A DNA stretch of 64,000 nt from Chrysomallon squamiferum. Lineage: Eukaryota > Mollusca > Gastropoda > Neomphalida > Peltospiridae. Numbering within the stretch: the stretch's first letter is position 1; each line of letters opens with the position of its first letter. This document shows positions 25,914 to 35,986 of the stretch, piece by piece. Under the pieces are notes generated by a model. It was given only the letters and a program-made list of their open reading frames with translations, had not been told where the DNA came from and searched no databases. Made by a program: the position numbers and the translations under genes. The stretch spans positions 6,787,529-6,851,528 of the forward strand of contig CM022668.1 in NCBI GenBank assembly GCA_012295275.1, given 5' to 3'.

Positions 25914-25996
25914 ATCATCGCTTGCCAAGAAACACGCCGTTCTTTGTCTTTCGTCATTCTAGTGTGCTTATAGTTTTTGTGGGAAAGCTGGCACTG
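25914..25996 (+). pseudogene. Signal-peptide-like exon remnant in P3
   Basis: Homologous to 6055-6135, but the start codon is ATC and the frame is broken by indels and a TAG. The GCACTG|GTAAGTATG donor is retained. Confidence 0.5.
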
Positions 25997-26139
25997 GTAA
26001 GTATGTTCTTTAGGACTTCGAATATTGACATATGTAAGTATATATGTATATATGTTAAAAAAATACGCCGTTAATGACTACAGATTACTTTGTCTAATAA
26101 CAGTATAAAAAACAAGGGGAAAAAGCATCTTAATTTCTC

Positions 26140-26346
26140 CCGCTGCCAAACGCTTATCAAAGCAAGGCCAAAGTTTCAGTGTTCTCTTATGTGACCTCCG
26201 AGTTTATCAGACGGAACCGCCATCTTGTGTAACAATTCGCTTGTCGCTTCTTCTCCCTAGATCAGGAGACTAACCTCGGTGAGTTTAAAATGGCGGAATC
26301 AGTGGAAAAAAAGCCAATAGTGGATAAATTTCACATTGATAAATAA
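26140..26346 (+). other. GC-richer block with 18-codon ORF in P3
   Basis: Counterpart of 5440-5650. Here AAAATGGCG starts a short frame, MAESVEKKPIVDKFHIDK and stop (26290-26346). It is not conserved in P1 or P2, so I do not call it a gene. Confidence 0.3.
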
Positions 26347-28119
26347 ATTGGTCAAAACGGTCAAGGATGTTAATTAAGGTAATTTGTTAAATTATAAAAT
26401 ATATATATTTAAAATTTCGTCATCGCGTATTTTCCTGTAAAAGAGTATTACGGATGATCCTATAGGATTTAAAATATTTTCATTTTTGATATAACTAATT
26501 ACTAATGTATCACTCGTCCTGGTTTTCAAAGCTACTCTGACCGATTTCCTTTAAAATTTTCGTGAATTCTATATTATTACTGTATCGTTTATCCTAATTT
26601 TCATTCATTATATGATTAACACTAAATTATTAATGTATCATTCGTTCCTGATTTCATTTTATTATTTAATTGACATTAAATTATTAATGTATTATGAGCA
26701 TATCATTTTTCCTGGTTTTCATTCATTATTTAATTAGATGTAAAGGAGCAGTGTCTGAAGATGATCAAGAAGAGTGTCTGGAAATACACAAAACCAGTGT
26801 CTGGGAGAAATACAAGAACAGTGTCTGGAGATATGCAAGAAAAATGTCTGGAGATGCACAAAAACGGTGTCTGAATAGGCGTAAGGAAAATGTCTGTAAA
26901 ACAGTTTCTTCAAATGTGATAGAAGAACATGACTCGGTGTGTTGAATAAATGAATGTTAATAAGTGAATCTATGTCTGGTGATGATAACAGACGCAAACT
27001 ATTTTATTAATTTTATTTTACTTTTGTGAACTATGCACATATTTCATCATGTAAATGATATCAAATACACCGATGATATATATATATATTTCAACATGTA
27101 AACGATATCAAATATACTAATTTTATATATATATATGTATGAATGTATATATGTATGTATGCATGTATTCATGTATGTATATATATGTGTGTGTATATGT
27201 GTATATACATTAAAGAAAAAGGGTATGTTAAATAAATATATTTATTAAAAACCAGGGAATATTTAAAGAATTGATACATTAAAGAAAAAGAATACATCAA
27301 AGAAAGAGAATTAATACAAAGAAAGAGAATCTATTTTTAAAAGAGGGTCTGTTAATGAATATAGTAAACAAAAACATGTTATTAATAAATCACAACACAT
27401 TAAAGAATTAATATATTGAAGAAGTTGAGTCTATTAAAGCATGGTAATCTATTACACAAAACTAATGTGTTAAAGAAACAGGTTCTACTAAAGAAACGAT
27501 GTCTGTTAAAGATGAGATATTAAAGACACAAAGTTGTTTATAAAAATAAAAAAATGAACAAGAATACATTGCAGAAATATAATAAAGAAAATCTTTAAAG
27601 AAATTAAAGAAAATCTATTAAAAAGCAAAACAACAAAAGTGTCTATTAAAAAAAACAGAGTCCATTACAGAAAAAGAATCTATTAAAGAAAGAAGGTTTG
27701 TTAAGTAAAGAGAACCTGTTAAAGAGACAGGATATATTTAAGAAACATTTAGTTACCATTGATGACTATGAACTAGGCTAATCCTAGTCAAAACATATTT
27801 TCTAAATTTTACAGAAGATAATTTTGTTTTATTAGCATCATGATAATTTCTCAAACACTGCTAACATTATTCAGTAGAATATCAAGTTTGTCTAAACGAA
27901 GTAATAATAATAACGAAAAAACGTTCAAAGCAGTAATTTGTATTTAATCAACTACAAATACATTGTACAAAGTACAAACAGACAATGTTATACTATGGTT
28001 ATGTGAACATTATTTTGAAATTTTGTGTATTTTTTTTTTACTAATTACTACTATAACTAATTCTACTGCTGCTACTACTACTACTACTGATAATATTACC
28101 ATCATCACCAATAATAATA

Positions 28120-28371
28120 ATAATATTTTTTAATTTGTTTCATTAACTTGTATATAATATATATCCGATTATATATAATATTTTATGCATATATGTATAT
28201 AAAAAAGAAAAGTTATTAATCAATTAATTAATTAATTTATTTATTTATTTATTTATCTAATATATTTATTTATTTCAAAATAATATAAGGTACAACAAAC
28301 ATGCGGTTTAAGTACAAAAAGCAAACAGCTATGTATCATCATCTAATTAAAAACAATTATATCTATCTATC

Positions 28372-28402
<31 letters not shown>

Positions 28403-28560
28403 TCATATTGCTAATCACGGTCAGCAATTGCAGTGGACAATCAAGTGAAAACATTTTGTAAATTAAAATCAATAAAATTTCTTTGTTCTGTTTCACGTTT
28501 TCTTGTTTCAGTTACTGTTTTCTTTTTAATCTTCTTCAAAACTGGAAGAAAATACTGATA
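28120..28560 (-). other. Outer right arm of P3; candidate SEM-D 3' non-coding exon
   Basis: On the minus strand a TATTTTCTTCCAG acceptor near 28545 is followed by TTTTGAAGAAGATTAAAAAG and an A-rich block ending in CACTTGATTGTCCACTGC. This follows the SEM-D stop by about 0.6 kb and pairs with the GTGAGT donor placed directly after the stop. It could be a 3' UTR exon. Confidence 0.4.
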
Positions 28561-28564
28561 ATTA

Positions 28565-29008
28565 TAACTACTATGACACACACACACATGCATAGATATA
28601 CACACAGATATAAACATTCATAAATACATGCATACACTCATATACATACAATACACGCATATACATGCATACATACATACATATAAAAATACAAACATAT
28701 ATATAAATACTTTCATACATGCATGCAGACAAACAAACATTTATAGACATACATACATACATATATATAAATACAGATACGTATATATACAAACATACAT
28801 ACGTACGTGCATACATGCATACATACACACACACATACATAAAATCATACATACATACACACATACATACATACATACACACACACATACATACATACAC
28901 ACATACATACATACATACATGCATGCATACACACATACATACATACATACATACAATCATACATACATACACACATACATACATACACACACACATACAT
29001 ACATACAT

Positions 29009-29041
<33 letters not shown>

Positions 29042-29105
29042 TACATACATACATACATACATACATACATACATACATACATACATACATACATACATAC
29101 ATTCC
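28565..29105. repeat. (CATA)n/(CA)n satellite-like tract
   Basis: About 540 bases of CATA and CACA repeats. All open frames across it are repeat artefacts. Confidence 0.95.
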
Positions 29106-29153
29106 AGTTGTAGTAGAACAAGATATATTATTAACTTCAGTGACTTTACTCAC

Positions 29154-29195
29154 TTAGTGCTGGTTAAAAGATAGCTGAGGTCTTCTTATTTGAAA
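29154..29195 (-). CDS. SEM-D last coding exon
   Basis: TTTCAG acceptor, then FQIRRPQLSFNQH and TAA, followed by GTGAGTAA. Confidence 0.75.
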   Translation of the reverse strand, partial: FQIRRPQLSFNQH

Positions 29196-29199
29196 CTGA

Positions 29200-29267
<68 letters not shown>

Positions 29268-30143
29268 AATAATAATAATAATAACAATAACAGTAATAAA
29301 ACAGTAATAAAAAGTACTTTATACATTTTCAGTTTTCACTGAAAATAGTTTTTTGTTGTTGTTTTGTTTATTCTTTTTCTATAACTCTAATTGATTAATA
29401 TATTTTCTATTTATGACTTTAAATATAATTAAATAAATAAATAAATAAATACATATCTATGAATATATTATAACTACTACTAGTACTGGTCAATAAAACA
29501 GTCTATATTATGAAACTAAAGTCAATTTTTTTTTCTTTCTGCACTTGCAGGTGAGAGATACGTTTTATATATATAAACGAACTAATTTTGAAAGATATTA
29601 CTGCAACAACACAAAACAAATATATAAAATACGTACACGAGTTTCTGGTAATCGATGCTGGTACATTGCTGGCGTTCTTTCTTCATTTTCTCTGTTAGGA
29701 GCACCAAATCTAGCTCCTGACTGATTTTCTTTCGACTGCCATCTCCTTTCATTTTCCAATTCTAAATGGCGGTCCTTTTCAGCAGAATACTTAAGTCCAG
29801 CGTATCCTCCTTCGTAACCGAACTTTCGTTCTCCTTCGATGACGTAATTATCTCTCAGTTGTCCCTCTTGGCCTTCCACATCTCTGGAATACCCGTCCGT
29901 CACTCGTCCAGTATGGCTCACAGGATCAGTGCGATAATCATGATAGTCACGTGGTCTCCGAAGCTCGCTTTGCACAGTTGGATAAACGATTGCTGGACCA
30001 CTTCTCCTGTCTACAGGAACAGTTTCTCGTTCATCTTGATGACGTAAGTTCATTGTGACGTCTGTTTCATTAGTGTCGCCATAGCCACCGTTTGTTCGAC
30101 TGAATTGATGACGTGCGTTCCATGGCTGGTACGTAAAAGACAG

Positions 30144-30182
<39 letters not shown>

Positions 30183-31762
30183 GTAAATAAATATCTGTTT
30201 ATATTATATTATACTATTTCAATTCAAATGCAATTTGCTTTGTTTTATTCTTTTACTGCTAGATGTTCTTAATTATTGTTATTTTAACATTTCATTTTAT
30301 AACAAAAATTAATCACATATAACCAGGCACATATATAAACATGAAAATAAAACAAAGTAAAATAAACAATCTTATAAAGTTAAAGTAACAATAATAAGAA
30401 AATGTATCAGTAAAAGATAATTAAATAACAGTAATTTATTTTCATTTTATTCTTGCTTAAATTTAAATTATTTAAATTTGTTTTATTTTACTTTGCTTTG
30501 CTTTACTTTATTTTCTTTACTATAAATAAATTATTTTACTTTATTTTACTTTATAATACATTAATATATATAACTTTAATTTTATTTTTATAATTTTATT
30601 TTAATTTTTGTTATTATTCTTTGTTTTGCCTTCCTTTATTTTAATTTTCTTTAGTATATACGTACTTTTTTTTTTGTTTTTTTTTGTTTTTTTTTTTGTA
30701 TTATATTTTACATTACTATATATTTATTTTATTTCACTGTCCAGAAATATACCATACCTTCATCACATGTTCATCGTCGCTTTTTGGAGATCTGACAATA
30801 TTGACTTTACTATCATCTGCAGACCAGTTCTTTTCCCATCTAACACTAAAGTCCTTTATTCCCTTGTGTCCCAGCATGGAATATCCGTCATTTCCTCCTT
30901 GGGGTCCCAGCATGGAATGTCCGTCATTTCCTCCTTGGGGTCCCAGCATGGAATACCTGTCATTTCTTCCTTGGGGTCCCAGCATGGAATATCTGTCATT
31001 TCTTCCTTGGGGTCCCTGCATGGAATGTCCGTCATTTCCTCTTTGGGGTCCCTGCATGGAATATCCCTCATTTCTTCCGAGGGGTTCCAGCATGAAATAA
31101 TCATGTACTGACGTATCTGTGGCCCCGTCTTTGCCGTAGTGGGCGAGGGTAAGGTCGGGTGGGGTTCTGTCAGAAACTCGAATGTTATTCCTGCTCTTTT
31201 GGTCATCTCTATACAAATTCAATATCATCTTGATATAAATTCTGATATTATAATTTTAATTCATTCAGATTCTTATTTAATACATTTTCACACTGGCCAT
31301 ATTTAGAAGAATCTTTTCTACTTCTATTTACGGTTATTACTACTACTACTACTACTAATGTTAACACTACTACTATCATTACTACTAGTACTACTCTCAT
31401 ACTACTACTACTATCGCAATTATTCTTACAGCCATGAGACCCAGTTTAGAACCGGATAAATTCAAAATGGATGTCTTACTGCTTGTGTTTCTTCTGTTCC
31501 TTTTTTCTCTGACAACAGACGCACACGAGAGCAACGACAAGGATGAAAATGAGTCCTCCCCCAGCCCCAGCTGCAATAACTATGATGTATGTTGACGTCA
31601 TTTTTAGCCGTTCCGTCACTACGTCACAACGCTCTCCGCTGTAGACGTACTTATTTGTGTTCACACATCTGAAATAGAGTAATAATTTATGTCTGACATA
31701 GTACAGACACACAGAGAGACAGACCGATGTTTAGTCTCACTTTGTCAATATAAATCAAAAAA

Positions 31763-31797
<35 letters not shown>

Positions 31798-32136
31798 ATA
31801 TATATATATATATTTTGTTTGGTTGGTTGTTTGTTTTGGTCTTCGAAATACAACACATACTCAAATCAGATCGACAAAAATAAAAAATATTTGGATAAAT
31901 GGATAGACTGACCGACAGACGAAAAGATAGGTACACATCACACAGACACACACACACACACATGAATATTGTCTAAGTGCAATCTCATTATACGTATAAA
32001 ATGCAAAAGAATATCCATTCCTAAACATAAAATATGCATATATGCAGATACACGTACGTATGTACATAATACATATAAACACAGGAAAAACAAGCACCCA
32101 CACAAACACACACACACAGACACATCTGGATATACT

Positions 32137-32174
<38 letters not shown>

Positions 32175-32733
32175 TAGATAGAGAGATAGATAGATAAATA
32201 GATAGATAGATAGATATACCACAAGTATGATAATAACCTGCACATTGGCTTTCCTTGTGCAGTTAAAACGCATTGTCCGCTGTTCTCACATGTGTAGTGT
32301 AAACATTGGCTAATACATTTCAGTTTTGTTGAGTCACATTTGTATCCAGTCTCGCAGACGTCGACAGCTTTACACGGGTCACTCACAGTGTCTGCAACTA
32401 CAAACACATCTGCTCATTTAGTATCCACAGTAAATTAAAAAACTTCATGTGACTCCTGAATATAGTGGTGTGTGTAGATGAAAGCACAGACGAATCGATG
32501 ATTAGTATGTATGTATCTCTGTGTTTGTATGTATGCATGCATGGATGTGTGTCTACCTTTGCATATGTATGTATGTATGTATATGTATATGTATATGTGT
32601 GTATGTGTAAATATATATATATACATATAAGCATTACATACATACTACAGCAATACATACACACATAAATATTATATACATACACAGATACATATATATA
32701 TATAGATATAGATAGATAGATACATACATACAT

Positions 32734-32832
<99 letters not shown>

Positions 32833-35275
32833 TTATTGCTGTATAGATTTAATGCTTATTAGATCCGGTATATTGAAGAAGTATTGCTTTAATCAACAGA
32901 TTTGTATAACAGCATGTATATGTTTGTATCTGAGTAGATGTAAAACAAAACGTATAAATTTATAAAGACTTCTACCTTCAGATGAAAAGTTCTTGAGAGA
33001 CGAGTTGAGGTATTCGTCATCTAAGTTAAGATCATATTTTGAAGATGTTGATATTATACTGCGTCTAAGTGAGATTTTTACAGCATTTACAGTTTCATGT
33101 ACTGAAATGGTAGCCCGGAAAGCGTTTTCAAAGTCACAAATAACAGAACCTTTCCTGCAGAAAGAAAGATTTATGTTAGAAAAAATCAGTTTTTATAATT
33201 TAATACTCAGAGAGATTACTAGAATGAGTGATTGAATGAAGGAGTAAACGAACAAATGAATAACGGATGAATGAATGAATGAGATTTGATTAACGATTGT
33301 TCAGTTATTGTTCAATATTTGTAGTCTTTGCATGTAAAAATTATTTTCCTCATATAATGTCAACGATATTTTTTCAGATAATGATATATTCCATTTCGTG
33401 TCTATTCAAAATGCGGATATTTTTCTCAGAATGAAAAAAAAAAGTATTTTTTATCATAATTACATTGTATCCCCATAAATAATATTTTTATCCATAATGA
33501 TATGATGACCAAAATGATGTAGTGCCTATAACAATATCATTTCTCTTAATGTTTTCACCTATAAAATATATTAACTCGTAACGATATTTTTACCCTTCAC
33601 AATTTTGTTTCTATAAGTATTTTACCCTTACTGATATTTTTTTCCCTTAATGATATTTTTTCTCATAAATTTCTTACCTCAGTTCCTTTATTCTGATATA
33701 CATAAATCCAGACATTTTATCAAAAGCTTCTGTTAGCTGAAAAGAAAAGATTTCGAATTAGTACGTTTTGTATTAGTTTAAATATTTGTATGATTGTGCG
33801 TATTTGCGTATATATTTGTGAGGTTGTGTGTATGTATGTTTATCGGTGTGTGTCTAAATGTGTGTTTGTGTTAGTATTTGGTGCGTGTGCGTTTATGTGT
33901 GTGAAAATGTAAATGTGTTCGTGAGTGTATGTGTGTTTTATTTATAACTATGTAAAAACGTATTCTTATTTGCTTGAGTTTTTGTGTATTCGTATGTCAC
34001 GTGTATGTATTTTGTGTATATTTGTAAACGTTTAGTGTGTTTTCTATGTGTGTGGATGTATCATACGTTTACAAAAAATATATCATTTTAGGCAAACCTA
34101 TCACAGTTTTGTTAAGTCTGTGAGTGTTAATATATAAATGGGTCTGTGTGAGTGTGTGTTGGTGTGTGTGTATGTGAGTGTGTGTGTGTATGTATGTGAG
34201 TGTGAGTGTGTGTGTGTGTTTCAGTAAGAAGTGTAATACTTACAGCTAGGGATATGTTCTTGTATACTGGAGATGTCTTGTTGTTCATATCATCAGAGAA
34301 GTTCTTGTTAAATTTCAAAGAACATGGAATGTCAAAATGTCCCCTTGCTGTTCAGAAAAAGGTTTTAGACGTTCGTTAAATCAGTTTGCTCAGTGATGTG
34401 TTAAATAAATTATGTTTAAAATTACAGTTATAAAATGTTAGTAAGTTAGTACATGTTAGTAACAGATGTCTGCCTTGCTACACAGGACATAACATGCTGT
34501 AAGAACAGATCCGTTCATACACACGTAAACACACACAAATATATGCATACAAACAAACGTATGCTCATTAATAGAATATACTCATAGCACAAAAGGACAC
34601 AAACACACACACACAAACACAAATACACACATACAAGTACACAAATTAATATCTTTTCCTAAGGCAGTAATAAACTGAATTATATATTTTATTTCTTTTT
34701 TCTTCTTCTTTTTTTAAATTCTGATTTTATTATAACATATACTCACATCTATTAATTCCTATTTGAACAGGTTCGTTTGATGTTGTGCTGCTGGCAGGTG
34801 TTTTTGGTGTTGTTCTGCTGACAGATGCGCTTGGTGTTGTACTGCTGACAGATGCGTTTGGTGTTGTACTGCTGACAGATGCGTTTGGTGTTTTACTGCT
34901 GACAGATGCGTTTGGTGTTTTACTGCTGACAGATGCGTTTGGTGTTGTACTGCTGACAGATGCGCTTGGTGTTGTACTGCTGACAGATGCGTTTGGTGTT
35001 TTACTGCTGACAGATGCGCTTGGTGTTGTACTGCTGACAGATGCGTTTGGTGTTGTACTGCTGACAGATGCGTTTGGTGTTGTTCTGCTGACAGCTGCGT
35101 TTGGTGTTGTACTGCTGACAGATGCGTTTGATGTTTTACTGTTGACAGATGTTTTTGATGGTGTAATGTTGACAGGTGTAGTTAGGTTTGTGGTGCTAAC
35201 TGTAGAACTGCATTTCAAATTTGTGGCCAGGAGAATCATCCCCAGTGCAAGAAGACAGAGAGCTGAAGCTGACAT
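29154..35275 (-). CDS. SEM-D: complete SEA/EGF transmembrane mucin-like gene (9 coding exons)
   Basis: Exons (minus): 35275-34747, 34347-34244, 33736-33678, 33154-32976, 32397-32238, 31668-31480, 31208-30758, 30125-29637, 29195-29154. All borders are GT-AG and every phase matches, giving 2202 nt (733 residues plus TAA). Domain order: signal peptide; 12 nine-residue mucin repeats (NASVSSTTP); SEA domain with the autocleavage-type motif KGSVIC; short Cys-rich stretch and EGF-like domain; one membrane helix; basic juxtamembrane; cytoplasmic tail of about 340 residues with seven YSM repeats. Architecture matches membrane mucins, whose SEA domain self-cleaves and holds the halves together. A surface, mucosal or recognition role is inference; no orthologue is named. 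It is the only visibly complete copy in the window. Confidence 0.85.
29196..29636 (-). other. SEM-D intron 8
   Basis: (AAT)n at about 29201-29265 and AT-rich DNA with AAAT repeats. No exon seen. Confidence 0.7.
29637..30125 (-). CDS. SEM-D exon 8: long cytoplasmic tail
   Basis: 489 nt, 163 codons, phase 0, open throughout from PWNARHQFSR to YQHRLPETR|GTACGT. It lacks the GDNYKGDNY segment of SEM-A by an in-frame deletion but keeps RDNYVIEGERKFGYEGGYAG. Confidence 0.8.
30126..30757 (-). other. SEM-D intron 7
   Basis: AAAT repeat at about 30142-30190, T-rich low-complexity DNA and a T/G-rich run near 30660-30700. Confidence 0.7.
30758..31208 (-). CDS. SEM-D exon 7: seven-unit YSM repeat
   Basis: 451 nt, phase 2 in and 0 out. 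Seven 36-bp units encode 12-residue repeats with Y or H at the first position: YFML, YSMQ, HSMQ, YSML, YSML, HSML, YSML. Flanked by PPDLTLAHYG before and VRWEKNWSADDSKVNI after. Two units have His for Tyr, so not every repeat keeps the tyrosine. Confidence 0.8.
31209..31479 (-). other. SEM-D intron 6
   Basis: Short intron with ACT trinucleotide repeats near 31338-31425, the conserved expansion site of this intron. Confidence 0.7.
31480..31668 (-). CDS. SEM-D exon 6: EGF end and membrane helix
   Basis: Nearly identical to SEM-A exon 6. Helix with AGAGGG, then CVCC and RKKEQKKHK. Donor CA|GTAAG gives an immediate in-frame stop if the intron is retained. Confidence 0.85.
31669..32237 (-). other. 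SEM-D intron 5
   Basis: AAAT repeats (about 31757-31800), CA runs and (ACAG)n/(GATA)n (about 32138-32216). Confidence 0.7.
32238..32397 (-). CDS. SEM-D exon 5: Cys-rich and EGF-like
   Basis: 160 nt. It reads VSDPCKAVDVCETGYKC, then CISQ and the EGF core CLHYTCENSGQC and PMC, completed in exon 6 by RC...YSGERC: six cysteines with EGF spacing (C-x4-C-x5-C-x9-C-x-C-x12-C). A NAGNAG-like choice (TTGCAG repeat at the acceptor) could remove two residues in frame. Confidence 0.8.
32398..32975 (-). other. SEM-D intron 4 with (GATA)n
   Basis: GTAT-rich DNA and a nearly pure GATA tract at about 32720-32832. Confidence 0.75.
32976..33154 (-). CDS. SEM-D exon 4: SEA cleavage site and C-terminal part
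   Basis: 179 nt behind TTTCTGCAG. It starts RKGSVICDFENAFRATISV; SEA autoproteolysis in known mucins occurs between G and S of a GSVVV-type motif. The exon goes on to a linker ending SLKNFSSE before GTAGAA. Confidence 0.8.
33155..34243 (-). other. SEM-D introns 2 and 3 (around exon 3)
   Basis: AT-rich DNA with weak TTTTTA/TAATGATATTTT repetition (33340-33660) and GT-rich repeats (33790-34225). Exon 3 (33678-33736) is the only coding piece. Confidence 0.65.
33678..33736 (-). CDS. SEM-D exon 3: SEA domain, middle
   Basis: 59 nt behind TTTTCTTTTCAG, phase 0 in, phase 2 out: LTEAFDKMSGFMYIRIKEL. Continues the SEA helix and second strand. Confidence 0.8.
34244..34347 (-). CDS. SEM-D exon 2: SEA domain, first part
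   Basis: 104 nt, phase 1 in, phase 0 out. It reads ...GHFDIPCSLKFNKNFSDD then MNNKTSPVYKNISLA. The F.I...L.....F...L.N..SP.YKN pattern is the SEA N-terminal strand and helix. Confidence 0.8.
34348..34746 (-). other. SEM-D intron 1
   Basis: CA-rich and AT-rich DNA, no coding sequence. A T-rich run near 34690-34720 lies beside the exon 1 donor. Confidence 0.6.
34747..35275 (-). CDS. SEM-D exon 1: signal peptide and mucin repeat
   Basis: ATG at 35275 is followed by SASALCLLALGMILLATNL, a good signal peptide; the ATG further upstream in frame lies before a TTTAATACAG acceptor, so I reject it. That acceptor implies an upstream non-coding exon. The repeat is 27 bp (NASVSSTTP, 12 units with S/N, K/T and R/S variants); most units hold an N-glycosylation sequon NAS and five hydroxyl residues. 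It ends ATTAATAGAT|GTGAGT in phase 1. Confidence 0.8.
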
Positions 35276-35986
35276 TGCTTCTGTATTAAACAACATATAT
35301 ATGAATATAATACTAGTATTCATACATACACAGTTATGTGCATATTCTAGTTATATCTGATTCTTGTTACTTATATAACGTATTCGCATTTTTCGTTCTG
35401 ACGGAAAGATGTTTTCAGATGATAAAGGACTGCTCAGAATGACGCTGTGTGATTCTGATTCTGCTGCGAATTTGGTATAACAACGTGGTGGATGTCAACA
35501 GACCCATAAATTAGGTTTCATCTAATTTTAATGTAAAAAGTCATTTAGAGTTTATGTTTTCTAGCATAAAAATGAAAAGAAACAAAATAAGCTGAGAACA
35601 TTCAGTACGCTGTACAATATGTTCAGACATGATCATGAATTGTAAATTCGAAATTAAAGAAATATTTCTGAAGGAATACTCATGTATCCATCGTTAAGGA
35701 GTTTTTACAAATATGTTTCCCAGTATGTTCTCCGGAGTCCTTCTAAATTCGTTTCTTTCAATGTTTTTGTTACATAATGTTTACTGGATTCGACTTTCAA
35801 ATTATTTTCTATCTGTAAACTAACGCTACTGAAGAATCTAGCCATATCTTTTTATTTTCAAAATTGTTGATGACAGGAATTTGCAGTTTGCTTTCATTTT
35901 CCGTTTTCCTTTTTCACTATTATTTAAAAACTCCATTACACAACTAAAATTAGTCGAAAACGTATAAAAGTTTATACAGTCTAGAC
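35276..35986 (-). other. Region upstream of SEM-D
   Basis: Starts with an acceptor-like TTTAATACAG immediately before the coding exon, so the promoter is probably further upstream with a non-coding first exon. The 35390-35520 part is less AT-rich than its surroundings. I could not place a convincing TATA box or donor. Confidence 0.35.

Larger units (their letters stand above)
24660..29330. repeat. Diverged palindrome P3
   Basis: Shares arms and centre with P1 and P2 but shorter and rearranged: a short left array (24680-24900), centre 25000-27030, right array 27220-27750 and outer right arm to the SEM-D last exon. The centre's GC-richer block lies after, not before, the signal-exon remnant. 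Confidence 0.6.

Noticed and set aside
26290-26346. 18-codon ORF with good start context
   Set aside because: Not conserved in the homologous blocks of P1 and P2; no splice site or partner found.
28571-29174. Frames rich in MYVC or HTYI
   Set aside because: CATA/CACA tetranucleotide repeats translated; no conserved protein feature.
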